The notes: a model not told the origin generated them from the letters alone. A stretch of 64,000 nt of DNA from Warburgia ugandensis (GCA_035236585.1 CP141133.1:43293729-43357728), one strand, 5' to 3'; numbered from the stretch's first letter, positions 1 to 12,395 are shown. Translations and numbers: made by a program.

Positions 1-2534
1 CTTTGGATGACTATAGTATGATTATCCTTAGTTAAATCAAATGGATTATGACTTTAATTGTGATAGTATGATAAATCTTATGGCATGTATCTCTAACCAC
101 TCTTACGTTAGATGAATATTATTTTACTTTTACGTGAAGATTTCTTAGTAACACCTGGGATGAAGTTGATGAATTTTAAATCTACCTATATATATTATCA
201 CTCTGATCCAATTTTTCAAAAACAAGGAAATTTTTGTTGTTTTTTAAATTATAATGAATACAAGTTTAAAAAACCTAGGATGTTGCAATTTGGATTTGAA
301 ACTATCAAATCCATATCCACTAAGACTTATAACTACTTGTAGAGTGCATGCGTGAGTATAAACAAAAATCACATCCATTGGGACATATGGTTACTCGTCA
401 AATGCCTACCCAAATAATAAATTATACACATCTCCAAAATCATTTCATGAAAATAAAACTGCTATTTCAAAGTTCTAGGAGAAACCATTCAAATCTATTC
501 ATTTTCAATCCAATTCCCCAACATGCTATAAAAGGATATCTTCATGAGCATTCAAAATGTACAATCTTTGGTCATATATTAAATAATACTTTTTTAGTTC
601 CCAAAAATATGCATCCAATGCAATGTGTATAAAAGATAAATCTTAAAGCAATATTTTAAAAGCGATTATCACTAAAAGGACCATAGTTAAAGTTATGATA
701 AAACTTTCATCAATAAAGACACATGCTACAACTTAAGGTCATGGCAAGTAAATATTTATTGCATATCCATAGCATTTATAATATTCTTTTGAAGTTCAAA
801 TGCAAATTGTTTCATGTGATTACAGCCATTTCTAGTCCTACATATCAATAGCTAATTCCATCTCAATGAATAGTACTAAAATCATGTTAGAGTAAACTAA
901 TTAAGGCTACTTTTTACACAATTTTTATTTTATCCATTGGTTTTGTAGACCTTGGGATTATTCCTTCAACATCAATTCATGAATACAAACTATAAGTTAA
1001 TATATTAAATATTTTCTCTACCTTGGAACCAATCATTTCATTCTTGAGTCGTTAAGCTACAAATATGACATCTTCTAGCGCATTTGTTTAGGTCTTCCTA
1101 TAGTTCGAAACCTTATGAGGTACTCTGAAATCTTTACTTTATTGTTAATATACTTATTAATATTTCACACTATTCAGGGTATTCCAAATATTATAGTATC
1201 AATGTATAAGTCCTTATGTCTTAGCAGCATGTGAAAGATCAAACCTTGTTTAAAGGTATTATAATGTCCACTTGAAGTATAAGTTCAAAATCAAGGTCGG
1301 TTATCCGGTTACTCATTTGTCTCAATGTTATAATTGGGATAAAACAAGTGTTTTAAGTTCATTTTTTATTTAATAATTTAAAAGGCATCACAAGATAACT
1401 TCTAAATTTATCACATGCTTTCATAAATTTAGTAATTAAAGACATTAGTTTTTAAATCATCATCTGCATTCAATCATTCTTATAAAGACAAGACAATTAT
1501 TAAACTATCCAAAATAGCAATCTTAATCTACCTACCTCGTATGGTGTTTATCCTCAATTCTTGTATGTACCGTACCTCCTTTAACTCGATCTATTAATTG
1601 ACCAATTCATAGGTTTTATCCTCAATCCATTGATGGATCACTTCAATCATGTCTCCATCACTAATTAGTGTACCAGGAGAGTAGAACACTACAAATTAGA
1701 AAAAGATGTAGTGCCTAATCTCATAGATCTGGCATTGGATGGTCAATCAACAGTCAAATCTTAAGAACATGCTAGATATGTCATTATTCTAAGGGTTTGG
1801 TGATAGATCTATGGTTAGATTAGAACATATACTTAAATTAGATATGGATCTATGAGTATGTTTCACTGATATATAGTGAGATCAAGATGAAGGGATAGAT
1901 CTAGTCATATATTAGATCATTTGGTGTGGATTGGTCAAAGATATGATGTTTTAGTGACAGATTGAGGGTTAGATTGTGATGAACGGATTAGATCCACCAT
2001 AGATCTAGTTTCTGGTGGCCGTTCAATGGTCAAATCATAATGAATGGGTGGAATAAGTTTAGATTTGTCATTTGAAGGTGGAATAATAAATGGATAACGG
2101 CAAGATCTACAAAATTAGTCACAAATCAATCATTCAAAGATAGATCAATGACTAGATCATGACAGATAGTAAGATCGGTCACAGATTTGACAATCTAGTT
2201 CAATCAAGACTTAATCATGATCAATGGTAAGATTCTCTCCGAATCAAGGAACAAACAAATGGGTTTCTTTGCTCACATTACAAGGCTCATGACATTTGTT
2301 TCAAATCTGCTTAATCTTTCCTAGACTGGGCAGAATAAGGAGGCAAATCTTAAGGGGATAATGGAGCCCACCATGTTAACTTGGTTCACCAATGCGAGTC
2401 AGGAGTGGGTGACATGGGCCAATTGCCCTGTTCTAACTCACTAGAGGAGCAAGGAAACAAAAGGAAACTAGGGCAAGGAGATGTAGGGCTGGTGCGCCTA
2501 CCAGGTTGCGCTGGCTAGAAGGGAGAAGGTGAAG
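1..2534. repeat. Unassigned old repeat sequence, probably LTR-derived
   Basis: AT-rich sequence with no credible coding region; the short open frames here have no recognisable protein character. About 1700-2250 is dense in GATC, as in the interiors of the LTR blocks at 6240-6960, 11450-11900 and 27600-28260. The phrase 'cctacctcgtatgg' near 1535 recalls the place where the minus-strand LTRs F and C read 'cctacctc'. My inference is a decayed minus-strand Ty3-type LTR fragment. I see no termini or target duplication. Confidence 0.35.
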
Positions 2535-4232
2535 TGATAAGTGATTAATTTTGAATAAAAGGAACCTAGTTAGTTACCTATGTGCTGGAACTTATAATAG
2601 TAAATTAGGAATTTTGACCGAAACTCGTAACATATGCATTTTCGATCTAATGACCCTAGGCTAATCTGAAGTAAGTATGTAATTAATCATATTTTTTTAT
2701 GATTTAATTAGAGTTTTTACTTTTTTTAGGAAATGAGATGCTAATCCAACAACTGAGATTGATCGAGATGAACATTGAAGATCAAGATCAACAGATCTAG
2801 TCAAAGCTTAAAAGTCATCAATCCAAAGGTCAAAGTCATCTTAGGGCAAGCAATGGATGAAATCAAAGAAGCTAAAGGTGGCCAATGTGGGCCTATGAAG
2901 TAAGCCATGCACTCTGACCACCTTTGTATGGAAGCCATGTAAACCACCTTAGTCAAATTCAAGCAATGAACAAGGTAACAAGCAAAGGAATTCAAGCCAC
3001 TCAAGCCAATAGATGGAACTATGAAGCCAAGATAAGAGAGCCATGTAAGCTAGCCATGAAGATTAGCCAATGGAGCCTTCAAAATTAGCCATCAAAGTCA
3101 TTAAGCAAAGCTAAATGAGAGGCTAGGATTGGAGGAAAATCAAGAGGATTATCCATTTGATCCTCAAGGATATTTTGAAGAGAATTTAGGAAAAATTCAT
3201 TAGGATAAGTTGGCATATGGACCAATAGGAAGAGACCCTTCTATTTTTTATGTTTTTCCAACCTTTTTATCACTTTCCACCTCATCACCAAATAGCACCA
3301 TGAATTTGATTTTCCATTCAAGTGTTCTACTATTCCAAGACTCATCAACCTTCCTAAACTCCCATCCTAACCACCCAATAGATCCCCACACATTAGGAAA
3401 TCACTTTGCCAAACAATTTTCCCCACCTCTCCACACTTTCCTATCCTTTTCCAACTAATCTCTTTCCTCCCTCTTTCCCACACCATCCCATTCATCTAAC
3501 TTACTAAATTCAAGGCCCTCATTGATTTTTGAAGGTGGGAGATGCCTCCTCCTAAAAAGTGCTTCTCCCCACTTCAATGCATGGAAAGAGGCAACCACCT
3601 ATCCCTTGTTTCCTCTTCTAAAATCCTTAGCTAACCATTTCATCCTAGCCACCCAAGCCCTTTACCATTCATCCCAACCATACCTTACCTTTAGGGCACC
3701 CTAGAAAACTTAGGCAACATCCCATAAAAGAGGCTAGAATGAGAAGAATGAGGCATCTATTTAGGAGGAAAAGGATGCCTCCTTCACCTTAGAGGATGGT
3801 GTCCTCTTCCTCCACCTATTTTTTTCGACTTATGCCTTACAATTTCTTCTCCTATGAGTGTTATCTTCCTTTCCAAGGTGGGTTGCACTCCTCCATGCCA
3901 TTCCACACCTAGTTCATGGTTGATTCTATATTAAGAATCAGGTTAGTTCTCTTCCTTAGATCAAGTACCTTGCTTCAGGTTGGTTCTCTTCCAAGGTACT
4001 TGATCTCCTGAGCCCTAAAGCTTTTCACCATCCTTGCATCGCCATTGGTACTAGGATGGACATATCTTATGATCATTATGAGCCACAAAGACAGAAACCA
4101 TCCGTAGACATTAATTCTTGGTTGTTCTAATTATTCATCATCTTGGTCAACTATTGAAAATCACAAAAAGATATACAATATATATTTTAAGTTTATGATC
4201 ATTCTTAAGTCATATGAAGCATAGGAAATAAT
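2535..4232 (+). mobile_element. Truncated LTR of an OTA-type Ty3 element (B1)
   Basis: Starts with TGATAAGTG and matches, along its length, the reverse complement of 47166 down to about 45635 and of 54245 down to about 52775, as well as the + strand at 24236 and 56045. TGATAAGTG is a start seen in Ogre/Tat-like LTRs. Only about 1.7 kb of a roughly 2.8-kb LTR is present, and the match becomes unclear after about 3900. It is preceded by a purine-rich stretch (gaagggagaaggtgaag) but by no recognisable interior. A fossil; open frames around 3210-3700 recur in other copies and are not genes. Confidence 0.6.
3959..4005. other. Perfect 14-bp inverted repeat
   Basis: GATCAAGTACCTTG at 3959-3972 is exactly complementary to CAAGGTACTTGATC at 3992-4005, with a 19-base loop. 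The phrase 'tagttctcttcc' before it and 'ggttctcttcc' in the loop also repeat, so a small local duplication plus inversion is likely. Confidence 0.8.
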
Positions 4233-4908
4233 TGTGACATCCTAGATTTTTCTAGCACTTTTTTATACAATATTTTTCGATTGTGGGGCCTCAAGTTTGA
4301 AAAACTATTTGGAAACCAAACGGCAAAAAGCAAGTTTAATGAAAAGGCATTAAAAATATTGAGTGTCATTTTTTCCTTTTATAAAAACAAGGATTTTTAG
4401 AGGAATGAATACCACATTTCTACTAAAAATTTGGCAGAATCTCTCATGTATTTTGGACCTAGTGCATTTAACACATGCAATGTGACAACCTGATAAACAC
4501 AATATAGGTGAAATAAACAAAGGAGACTTCGTCTCGCTCCAAAATACATCTACACAAATGTCTATTTGCAATTAAATAAAAAGATATATTTTGTAGTGCC
4601 AAAAGGCTAAGAATAAAACCAACTTCCCTAAGACCGCTCCAATCATAGTCACATCACTATAAATCCAATTGACATGCCCACATATAAATAAAGCAAAGTC
4701 ATATTAAATCAAAATTACATCAGTTCACAAGATCATCAACTATATTTTAAACCTATTTGTTATACCTGTCATGCTCTTCTCTTCGTGTCCCTATCACCAT
4801 TTTCTATTCCTACATCTCATTTATTCAAACCTATGACATTGCAAACAATTTACAATGTCTCAACAAGATTGTGCTTGTGTAGGTAGTTTCATCATTGAAA
4901 TATGAAGT
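4233..4908 (-). mobile_element. LTR-like block F, first part (minus strand)
   Basis: Begins TGTGACATCC, the reverse complement of a typical Ty3 LTR end. About 600 bp in is a hairpin-forming stretch (cattgcaaacaatttacaatg, near 4838-4862) at roughly the place where LTRs A and C have one. The block stops at the GAAGT at 4904-4908 and appears to resume after the second GAAGT at 9901. No partner LTR or interior was found. Confidence 0.45.
4904..4908. repeat. GAAGT, left copy of a putative target-site duplication
   Basis: GAAGT lies directly before TGTAACACCCC at 4909. The same five bases lie directly after 9900. Together they bracket the A1 plus TRIM unit. Confidence 0.5.
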
Positions 4909-5448
4909 TGTAACACCCCTTATTTTTGTAAGAAGATTGAATAAATAATGAAATTAAAAATTTCAAGGAAAATCAAGCTGTAAATATTAGGGTTATTAAA
5001 AAATACACTTCTCATAGAAGTAGAATCAAGGTTGGAAACCTAGATATTTAAAATGTACATACAAAATCAGCTTGGATAGACTATAAGTTTGTCCAATTCC
5101 AAGTTCGGGAGAAAAATCTATATTTTTCTCAACTTGTGACCTAAAAAGTGCAAAAAAGTAATTCCACCTCACAATCAAGGTATAAGACATGTATAATTGA
5201 AAAAATTCTTGAAAAACTAATTAAAATTCCACTAAGTACATCAAAATCCAAGTTCATATGAAAATTTTGTATTTTTCTACATTTTTTAATAAAAAGGGCA
5301 AAATGGTCATTAAGATGAATAATTGGTCAAACCACTACCAAATGGTAGTGGAGATAGAGGTGGAAGTGGGTGAATTATTTTAATATAAAATGTAAAAGAG
5401 AAAAACATAATTATTAGGGAAAAATGATTAAATTTTTTAGAAAATACC

Positions 5449-5456
5449 TATAAATA
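5449..5456 (+). promoter_or_regulatory. TATA box of LTR A1
   Basis: TATAAATA in the context ACCTATAAATACC, about 540 bp into the LTR. A likely former retrotransposon promoter; no transcript evidence. Confidence 0.45.
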
Positions 5457-7993
5457 CCTCAAAAGAATTCCCAAAAATGTTCAAAAATTCACTAAAAAAT
5501 TCACCAACTTTCCTCTATTCCAACTGCTAATTCAATCTCCTTCTCTACTTTCTCCCTCTTTTCCTCTCTTTCTTTTCTTATTTCCAATTTTACCCCTAAG
5601 TGGAAAACCTATAGAAATCTAATGATATAACCCTCATACTAGAAATCCAAACTTTCAAATCAATTTTTAACATGCTTATCTATAAAATCCCTATGCTATT
5701 TGCATGATCCACTAGCGATTTCATTGGAAGATCACAAATTATGTCGTCTCCAACATAGTTCACTTTTCGGTGAGGATTTTCTTAATTTTGGCAAGATCTT
5801 CTCTTGTGGACACTTCCAGGTAGGTTTTCTATCTCTTTATTTTTATTTTTCAATATATTTTCCTTAAAATAGAGTCACCGGACTGGTTTTTCAGCCAAAA
5901 TTCTAGAAAAACTAGTATCGGTGATGCAGACCTAGAACACCATCAAGGACACCTCAGATGAAAAATCTAAGCTATCCAATGGATTCAAAAGGCCCAAAAA
6001 CCTTAAGAACCATGGTCATAGTAAGTTTTATTTTTCATCTGGACCCTTAATTTAAGAAATAAGATCTGACAGTCTAGAATCAATCTGGACTGTTGAAATT
6101 GATGGAAACTTGAAAATTCAATTCCAAACTCAATTAAAATCCAAATATAGATAAGAAAGAAGCTATAGATTCCTTGTATTGTGTAGAATATAATGAAATA
6201 ATGATATTAATTTTTAATTTTATTTATATGAAATAAATTTTAAAGTTAGTTCCAACAGTAGTGGATCCTGATCAAATTGATGTTAAAATAGAAATTTGAT
6301 CCAATGGATGGATCCAGGACATGTCAAAACCTTAAGATCAATGATCACATTAGAATTTACAAGCCTTTAGATCAATTAAATTGATAAAAAAATTACAGAT
6401 TAAGATTAGCCCTTGAAAATGACTAAAAACTTAACAATGAAATTCCACACTCATTTTAAGTCTGATTTTTTTATTAGGAAGATGCTATGATAGATCTTGA
6501 TGAGGGGAACCTACTAAACCCATAAAAATAATATTTAATCATTAAAACTTCTATTATTTAAAAATACACCTACTAACACCCTTGATCAAGTAGATCTGGG
6601 GTGATCAAAAGTGAGGGTTTGGATCCATTAAGGATATATTGATGATAAATCATCATGGGGATGGTTGGATTGGACTAACATGAACTGAATTAAAGTTTAG
6701 ACCATTGAAAGTAAAAATGATCATGGAAAATCCCAATGGATCCTCTTGATTTGGTAGATCAAGAATGATTAGACCAGATGGACCTATAAAAGTGATGATC
6801 TAAGGCTAATATCATGTTATTAGAGATGTTGAATCAATAAAAAATATGAAAGATCATGGGTTATACTCTTAATGGAATATCAACCCTAGATTTAAAAGAT
6901 GGACAAATCAGATGGTTGGATCATAAGTATAAATTGATCATATGCTTAGTTAATGGTCTTTATTAGTATATTTGATTTAATTATGATCCATATCAAGTTT
7001 CCAATTTCAGTATAAGTTTCTTTAATTTCTTAGATTAAAATGTTGTTAATATATTTAATTGTTTTATTAGCAAATTTAATTCATCTTAATTTTTTAATTC
7101 CAGCATGATTGTCTTTAAATTCCTTAGATTTAGATTTATTAATGTAATTTCTTTTAATTTCCTTACCATTAGTAGAGTTATGAAAAATACCTTAAAAGGG
7201 GTAATTAATGAAATATAGTTAGATTTCACAAAATACACATGTACATCATGAGAAATAATCATAGTAAGGGCTATAGTTAGTAAGACAAAATAAGGGGTAG
7301 ATTTTCCATTTTCTTGGCCCAAAATAGGAGCATAATAAACATCCATGAATGACATAGTATATGTTCATGGAATTAATTAAAATCAAGTAGAAATAAAACA
7401 TAGGGTTATGAGCTCATAGGACCTTATTAAAGGTTGAGCTAAGGCTATGCCTTTGCATGTTATTCATCATGGTTAAGGGGTTTTTTGATAAGCCTCACTG
7501 TCCCTCCACCTTCTGTTAATGTTTGTGTAGTCTAAACACCTCCATACATGAGGATTGAATTAACCACATTGGGAATGACACGTATTTGGTAAACCTTGGC
7601 CAACTGAAAATAAGAGGAGTTGTCTAGATTTAGAGATGGATAAATTATCCTCAATCCAATGAAATAGTAACTGGTTGATAAATAATAATAAGAGCATAAA
7701 AGGTTAGCAAATTATCTAACCCTAATAACAATAAAAATTGTAAATAAGATAAGGAAGATCAAACAAGATCCAATAGAGATCTTGAATGATCACAAACTAA
7801 AAGAAAAGAAATATAATGTAGAGTATAGTATTGTTCTATGATTTTACTTATAGTGTAGATTGTGAACTTAGAAGGTTTGAAACCTTGATCATATATGATT
7901 CAAGGAAAATTAGGGCATCCTTCATAGGATAACCTAAATACATGTAGAAAGAATACTTGTATAAAGGAATAACTTTATACGTATGGTTTGACA

Positions 7994-8095
7994 GATGTAT
8001 GAATGAAGACCATGATAGAAAATATGGAGTGAATACCACTTTGAGATGTATGAATCAAGACCATGGTGGACAATATGGAGTGAATACCACTTTGA
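7994..8095 (+). repeat. 51-bp tandem duplication inside LTR A1
   Basis: 7994-8044 and 8045-8095 both read GATGTATGAAT..AAGACCATG and end GAATACCACTTTGA, with few differences. The same doublet, more diverged, is seen on the minus strand in A2 near 26580-26690, so the duplication predates separation of these copies. Confidence 0.75.
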
Positions 8096-9011
8096 GGTAG
8101 GTGGATGTACAAGAATGTATTAAGATTCATGTGTATGTATATACATGATCTTTTGTCTAGAATTATAGACCTTCATGATATAAGTATACTTGGTACCTTA
8201 GAATAGTAATGATCTAAGCAAATGATCCAACCAAGTGATCCAACCCCACGATCCATCCAACTGATGCAATCTAATGATGCAATCAAACGATGAGAAATTA
8301 GTGAGATGTGTGGACTAAGGAATCCCTAAGAATAGGGCATATAAATTATTCTAGCCTTAGTTAAACAGACACATCATCTGATATATACAATGCATTTTAC
8401 ATACAAGCATGGTGACTTGTGATTTTGTTTTACATAGGCCTAGGCCTAGGGTTGTTATGAGGGTTTGGCCACCCACTTCCTGAAATGTATGATATGATGG
8501 ATACCAAGCCCAAAGAGAGGCTAAAAGTCAGGTGGGGCAATCATGGGAAGGCTGCCACTATGATAGCTATGGTCCTAGCCATGCGGACATGGATTTTTTT
8601 ATTTTCACAATTGGTATAAGTGGATTATCATGTGGTTATTGAGGCATGCTGTACGGATTTAGACTGGAGCATAGTAGTCTTGGAGTATTTTGCATTGTGA
8701 TGTACATATGATTGGCATAGTGAGATGCCATGGCATGATGAGATGCCAAGTATGATGAAATACTTGAGTTCCTTGAGAGAATATCCTCAAATGATATTTG
8801 GCTGATTATTGATCTCCTAATCGGGAATATAGCCTAGGGAAGGAACAAGTTTTGAGTATTTTTACTATTTTACCCTACATAAATGGTGTATATACTCTAT
8901 GATGAGATGATCCATGAGTGGATAAACATTATAGAATGATGACTGAGGTATGTATTCTTGTATTAGTGAAATAGTACATTTTTGTATCTCTTACCAAGCA
9001 TAGCTTGCTAA

Positions 9012-9043
9012 GATATTGCAAATGTTTGAATGCTTACAATATC
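9012..9043 (+). other. Hairpin near the 3' end of LTR A1
   Basis: GATATTGCAA (9012-9021) pairs with TTACAATATC (9034-9043) with one mismatch, followed by CAGATAC at 9045. Similar hairpins stand at the matching place in A2, A3 and the C LTRs. Confidence 0.6.
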
Positions 9044-9584
9044 TCAGATACAGGGAAGGAGACTTGAGGATGTAAAGCTTAAAGAATCAAATGTTGCAAG
9101 ATTGATTAGGGTATTTCCCTTGAAGATTGTGTAATCAGGCCATGTACTTTGTAATTTGTATTGTATTTGGACAATGGATTATAATTGTAATATAGGGGCT
9201 GTGTAAAAGTGAACTACTGGATGATTTTTTATATTCAATAAAATTTTATTTTATACAAAATGTCTATGTGTATTATGTACATTGAGCCATGACTTGGGCT
9301 TTGTTGCAAATGAATTTAAAAGAAAAGAATTTTTGATGTGGGTGAGCTAAGAGACGCTAGGTAGGTAGTTGTGAGGCAAGAGACCTTAAGAGTTAGTCCC
9401 ACATCATTAAGGGGAAAGTGACTGAGCTGGTTATGAGGATTCAAGGAACTCTAACGATCACAATGAGTTTTCCCTGGGAACTCGGTTTCCAGGGGGAACA
9501 AAGCTGTGATCGCTGCTGATGTATGGGCATCGTAAGTGGAAAGCAAGCAATATTGTAACAGTTGGACCCTTGGGGTGTTATAAA

Positions 9585-9597
9585 TGGTATCAGAGCC
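9585..9597 (+). other. Primer-binding site of the TRIM (tRNA-Met type)
   Basis: TGGTATCAGAGCC, the sequence complementary to the 3' end of plant initiator tRNA-Met used by many Ty3 and TRIM elements, two bases after the LTR end. Confidence 0.85.
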
Positions 9598-9650
9598 GAC
9601 CCTTGAAGCGGTGTGTGGCTGGTTGGTGGATGAGGATGTCCGTTCCCTAG

Positions 9651-9663
9651 TGGGGGTGAGGGG
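9651..9663 (+). other. Polypurine tract of the TRIM
   Basis: TGGGGGTGAGGGG lies immediately before the second LTR, the position where plus-strand DNA synthesis is primed. Confidence 0.65.
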
Positions 9664-9900
9664 TGAGCCAAGAGATGGGTAGGGAGTTGTAAGGCAAGAG
9701 ACTTTAAGAGTTAGTCCCACATCGCTAAGGGGAAAGTGACTAGGATGGTTATAAGGGTTCATGGAACTCTAACGATCACAACGTGTTTTCCCTGGGAACT
9801 TGGTTTCTAGGGAGAAGAAAGCTGTGACCACCACTGGTGTATGGGCACCGTCAATGGAAAGCAGACAATATTGTGATAATTGGACCCTTGAGGTGTTATA

Positions 9901-12180
9901 GAAGTTATGTAGTTTCAAGTCCAAAAGGGTACATAATCACATGTTATGTACTTGAGTACAACATAATGCATAATGAGCAATATAACAAAACTCTGATATC
10001 TCAATCATGCTTTACAAATCAATCTCATGCCAAATCAATTCAATTTATCAGTTTTAGTATCTATGCATATTGTTTTAAAGGCAATTGTAACCTTTACGAG
10101 GTATTTTATAAGATATAAAAGATCTTCACAACTAAGTCATGCATCAACTCATAAATATACTCATCCAAACTGAATAGTGAATCATCGTGGAAATCAATAC
10201 ATGAAAAGCATTTAAACCATGAAATACTTAAATATGATTAATGTATCTCAATGGGTATACATATATGGATAATACCATCGAACTTTCTTGAGGTCTCGCT
10301 CACAATTTGGCCATTTTCCATTGGTCATGAGTACTAAGTTTAGACTTGAAATCACAAGGTGCTATGCACTTATGCCATCATGCTCTAAATATACATCTCA
10401 AAATAATGGACCCTCTGTGCGATGGACAAGAACTACTCAAGTCCATGGCTATCACGACGATACCAAGACGAATAGACTTCCTACACCATAAGAGTTCCTC
10501 GAACTCTTATAACCTTCCTAGCACCCTCTCCATGGGTGATATGGGACTAACTCTCAGGGTTACCAATAGCAAACACCCCTAAGCAAATATCCTGTAGCTT
10601 CACATCCCACTTGGTATAGGCCACCAGGACCTACTATGGTCGATAGTACCCTTTTTGCTATCAAGTATCATATATATAAAGTTTCAGAGGGGGTGATCAA
10701 TCCTCTCCCTCCTAGCACAGTGTCCAATAGGCCACCATATTCCCTCCATAACATAATAACACTAGGCATCATCACATGCCATCATAACATATAAAACCAT
10801 AGAATTCTATGCAGTAGTGAAATCATGCAAATCAATCTCACGATATAATATAACCATGTAAATGCAACCCTTACAAGGGTTGATTATGAGGATTTCTCAC
10901 TCCTCATCATTTCATAAATCAAAAACTCCATCTAAATTTCAAATACATTTTCATGTACAAGTTTTAACTTTAATAAATAAATCAACATGGTATTCTAAAG
11001 TGATAAGTTGCATTAAATACAAATATACTCGCTATATAAAATAGAAATCTCAAAAGTCTCAATTTTAACTATTTACAAACATCGTAGAGACGTCATGGAT
11101 AGTTTTTATGTTTCACAAATGCATATCGAAGCTAAAAATACCTACCTCCTTGGCGAATTTTGTAGAAGTTCTTCCCTTAGGTTTAGCTTTAAACTTAATG
11201 TCATTTTGGTCAAACTACAACTGAAACTATGTAGTACATCCAACATCCAAATCCCCACATTAACATAGGATCATATAAGCATATACATTTATCATGCTCA
11301 TATCATGTCAATTTTAGATACTTTATCGATTAATCAATCAATTAGGCACTATTATGTCAAATTCATGCTCAATCTTATCTTATTACCACCAACCCAACCA
11401 AATCAAATGGTTGAGATAGTAATCTTACCCTGTACAAGTCAATCTAAATGACATCTGTCTTCTTGCTTGCTGGATCATCAACCGATCACCTTAATGTGCC
11501 CGATTTAAGATATTCGTGCTGATCTAGTCACAAATCTCCACTTGATCATCCCAAGTCAAATAACAAATTAGTAATTCTAACTAAATAATCTGAACGGGAT
11601 GGATCATAGAATTGAATTCAATTTCATACTTGAATCATTGGTCATTCTCAGTTGTTGATCAAGATTAGCTAGATCATCTCACAAATGTCCCAGATACAAT
11701 ATACATTATATGGATCTTGATCGACCAGTAAAAAAGATCACAATGGATAGTTCAAATCTTCTAATCTCACCTCACGGATTCTAGATCCAATTTGTAGCCA
11801 AATTGGATGGTTAAATGAACCCCGATCAAAGATCTGACCTTTCCATTTTGTAGATCATGCTAAAATATACATAGAGCTTGTTTTTCACTACATTTCACCA
11901 AGTCATCTGCGTTGATTGACCATTGCAGGACAAGGTGACCAGCGCGGTTGTCGTCGATGGTCCATTTCTTATTAGATCACAAATTCCTCAAAAGGGAATG
12001 TAGATCATAGTCTCAACTTCACTCTTCTGACCTTTCCATTTTGTAGACCAATAGGCAATCATATACTAATCAAAACTAGAGCATATGGGTTGAAAATGAA
12101 TAGATTTGAATGGTTTCTCATAAAACTTTGAAATAGTGTTTTTATCTTCATGAAATTATTTTGTAGATGTATATGATTTA
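9901..12180 (-). mobile_element. LTR-like block F, second part (minus strand)
   Basis: Continues after the second GAAGT (9901-9905). The text is that of a minus-strand Ty3-type LTR: 'cctacctcc' near 11142, a GATC-dense stretch at 11450-11900 and a moderately GC-rich middle (10270-10740). Short open frames here have no protein character. The right boundary is not sharp; I stop it before the 58-bp array. That it is one block with 4233-4908 rests mainly on the GAAGT pair. Confidence 0.4.
10488..10510. other. Perfect 10-bp hairpin with 3-base loop
   Basis: ATAAGAGTTC, CTC, GAACTCTTAT. A compact perfect hairpin inside block F. Confidence 0.8.
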
Positions 12181-12186
12181 TGATTT

Positions 12187-12395
12187 GGGTGGGCATTCGA
12201 TGAGAAGCTGTAAGTCCTGATGGATGTGAATTCAATGATGTTTAGGTAGGCACTCCATGATTAGCTGCAAGTCGCTTATGGTTATGGTTTCATCTATTCT
12301 TTAGGGAGGCACTTTACAAGCAGCTATAAGTCCTTCTAGATATGGATTTCATTGATGTGTCGGGGAGTCACTCTTGGACTATCCTAAGTCTTGGA
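12187..12395 (+). repeat. Degenerate 58-59-bp tandem array
   Basis: Units start at 12187, 12245, 12304 and 12362 with the motif GG(G)(T/A)GGCACT..., then AGCTGTAAGTCC or similar 20-25 bases later. About 3.5 units are clear; 12432-12510 may hold further worn units (GGAGGC...GCAACAGTAAGACC). Confidence 0.6.

Larger units (their letters stand above)
4909..9333 (+). mobile_element. Long LTR of family A, copy 1 (A1)
   Basis: Starts TGTAACACCCC and is the reverse complement, along about 4.3 kb, of 25242-29534 (A2). A2 ends ACCCGGGTTGTCACA on its own strand; A1 loses the last ~110 bp and passes into a TRIM at 9343. The LTR holds a TATA-like box at 5449, a GATC-dense block at 6240-6960, a 51-bp tandem duplication at 7994-8095 and a hairpin at 9012-9043 followed by CAGATAC. 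A 4.3-kb LTR is long but within the range for plant Ty3 elements. No interior is attached, so the clade is not proved; the termini resemble those of family C, which is Tekay-like. Fossil. Confidence 0.75.
9343..9900 (+). mobile_element. TRIM-like miniature LTR element
   Basis: Two direct repeats of about 240 bp (9343-9582 and 9664-9900), both starting TGAGC and ending GGTGTTATA, enclose only about 80 bp. That interior has a tRNA-Met-type primer site (TGGTATCAGAGCC, 9585-9597) 2 bases after the first LTR and a polypurine tract (tgggggtgagggg, 9651-9663) abutting the second. The LTRs carry AGTCCCACATC, a block found in many plant TRIM/SMART elements. There is no room for coding sequence, as expected for a TRIM, which must borrow enzymes. 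LTR ends are TG..TA rather than TG..CA. No duplication flanks the TRIM alone; GAAGT follows it and also precedes LTR A1. Confidence 0.8.

Noticed and set aside
3210-3704. Open frames starting MAYGPIGRD
   Set aside because: A related reading occurs on the minus strand at 53629-53327 (MACGPIGSD). It is part of LTR B and carries no protein signature.
8220-8300. Short GATCCAAC-type repeats as an operator array
   Set aside because: Spacing is irregular and the motif is widespread in all the GATC-dense LTR blocks. No evidence of a regulatory site.
9343-9900. Cassandra-type TRIM carrying 5S rRNA sequence
   Set aside because: I see no 5S gene boxes in the LTRs. General TRIM features only.
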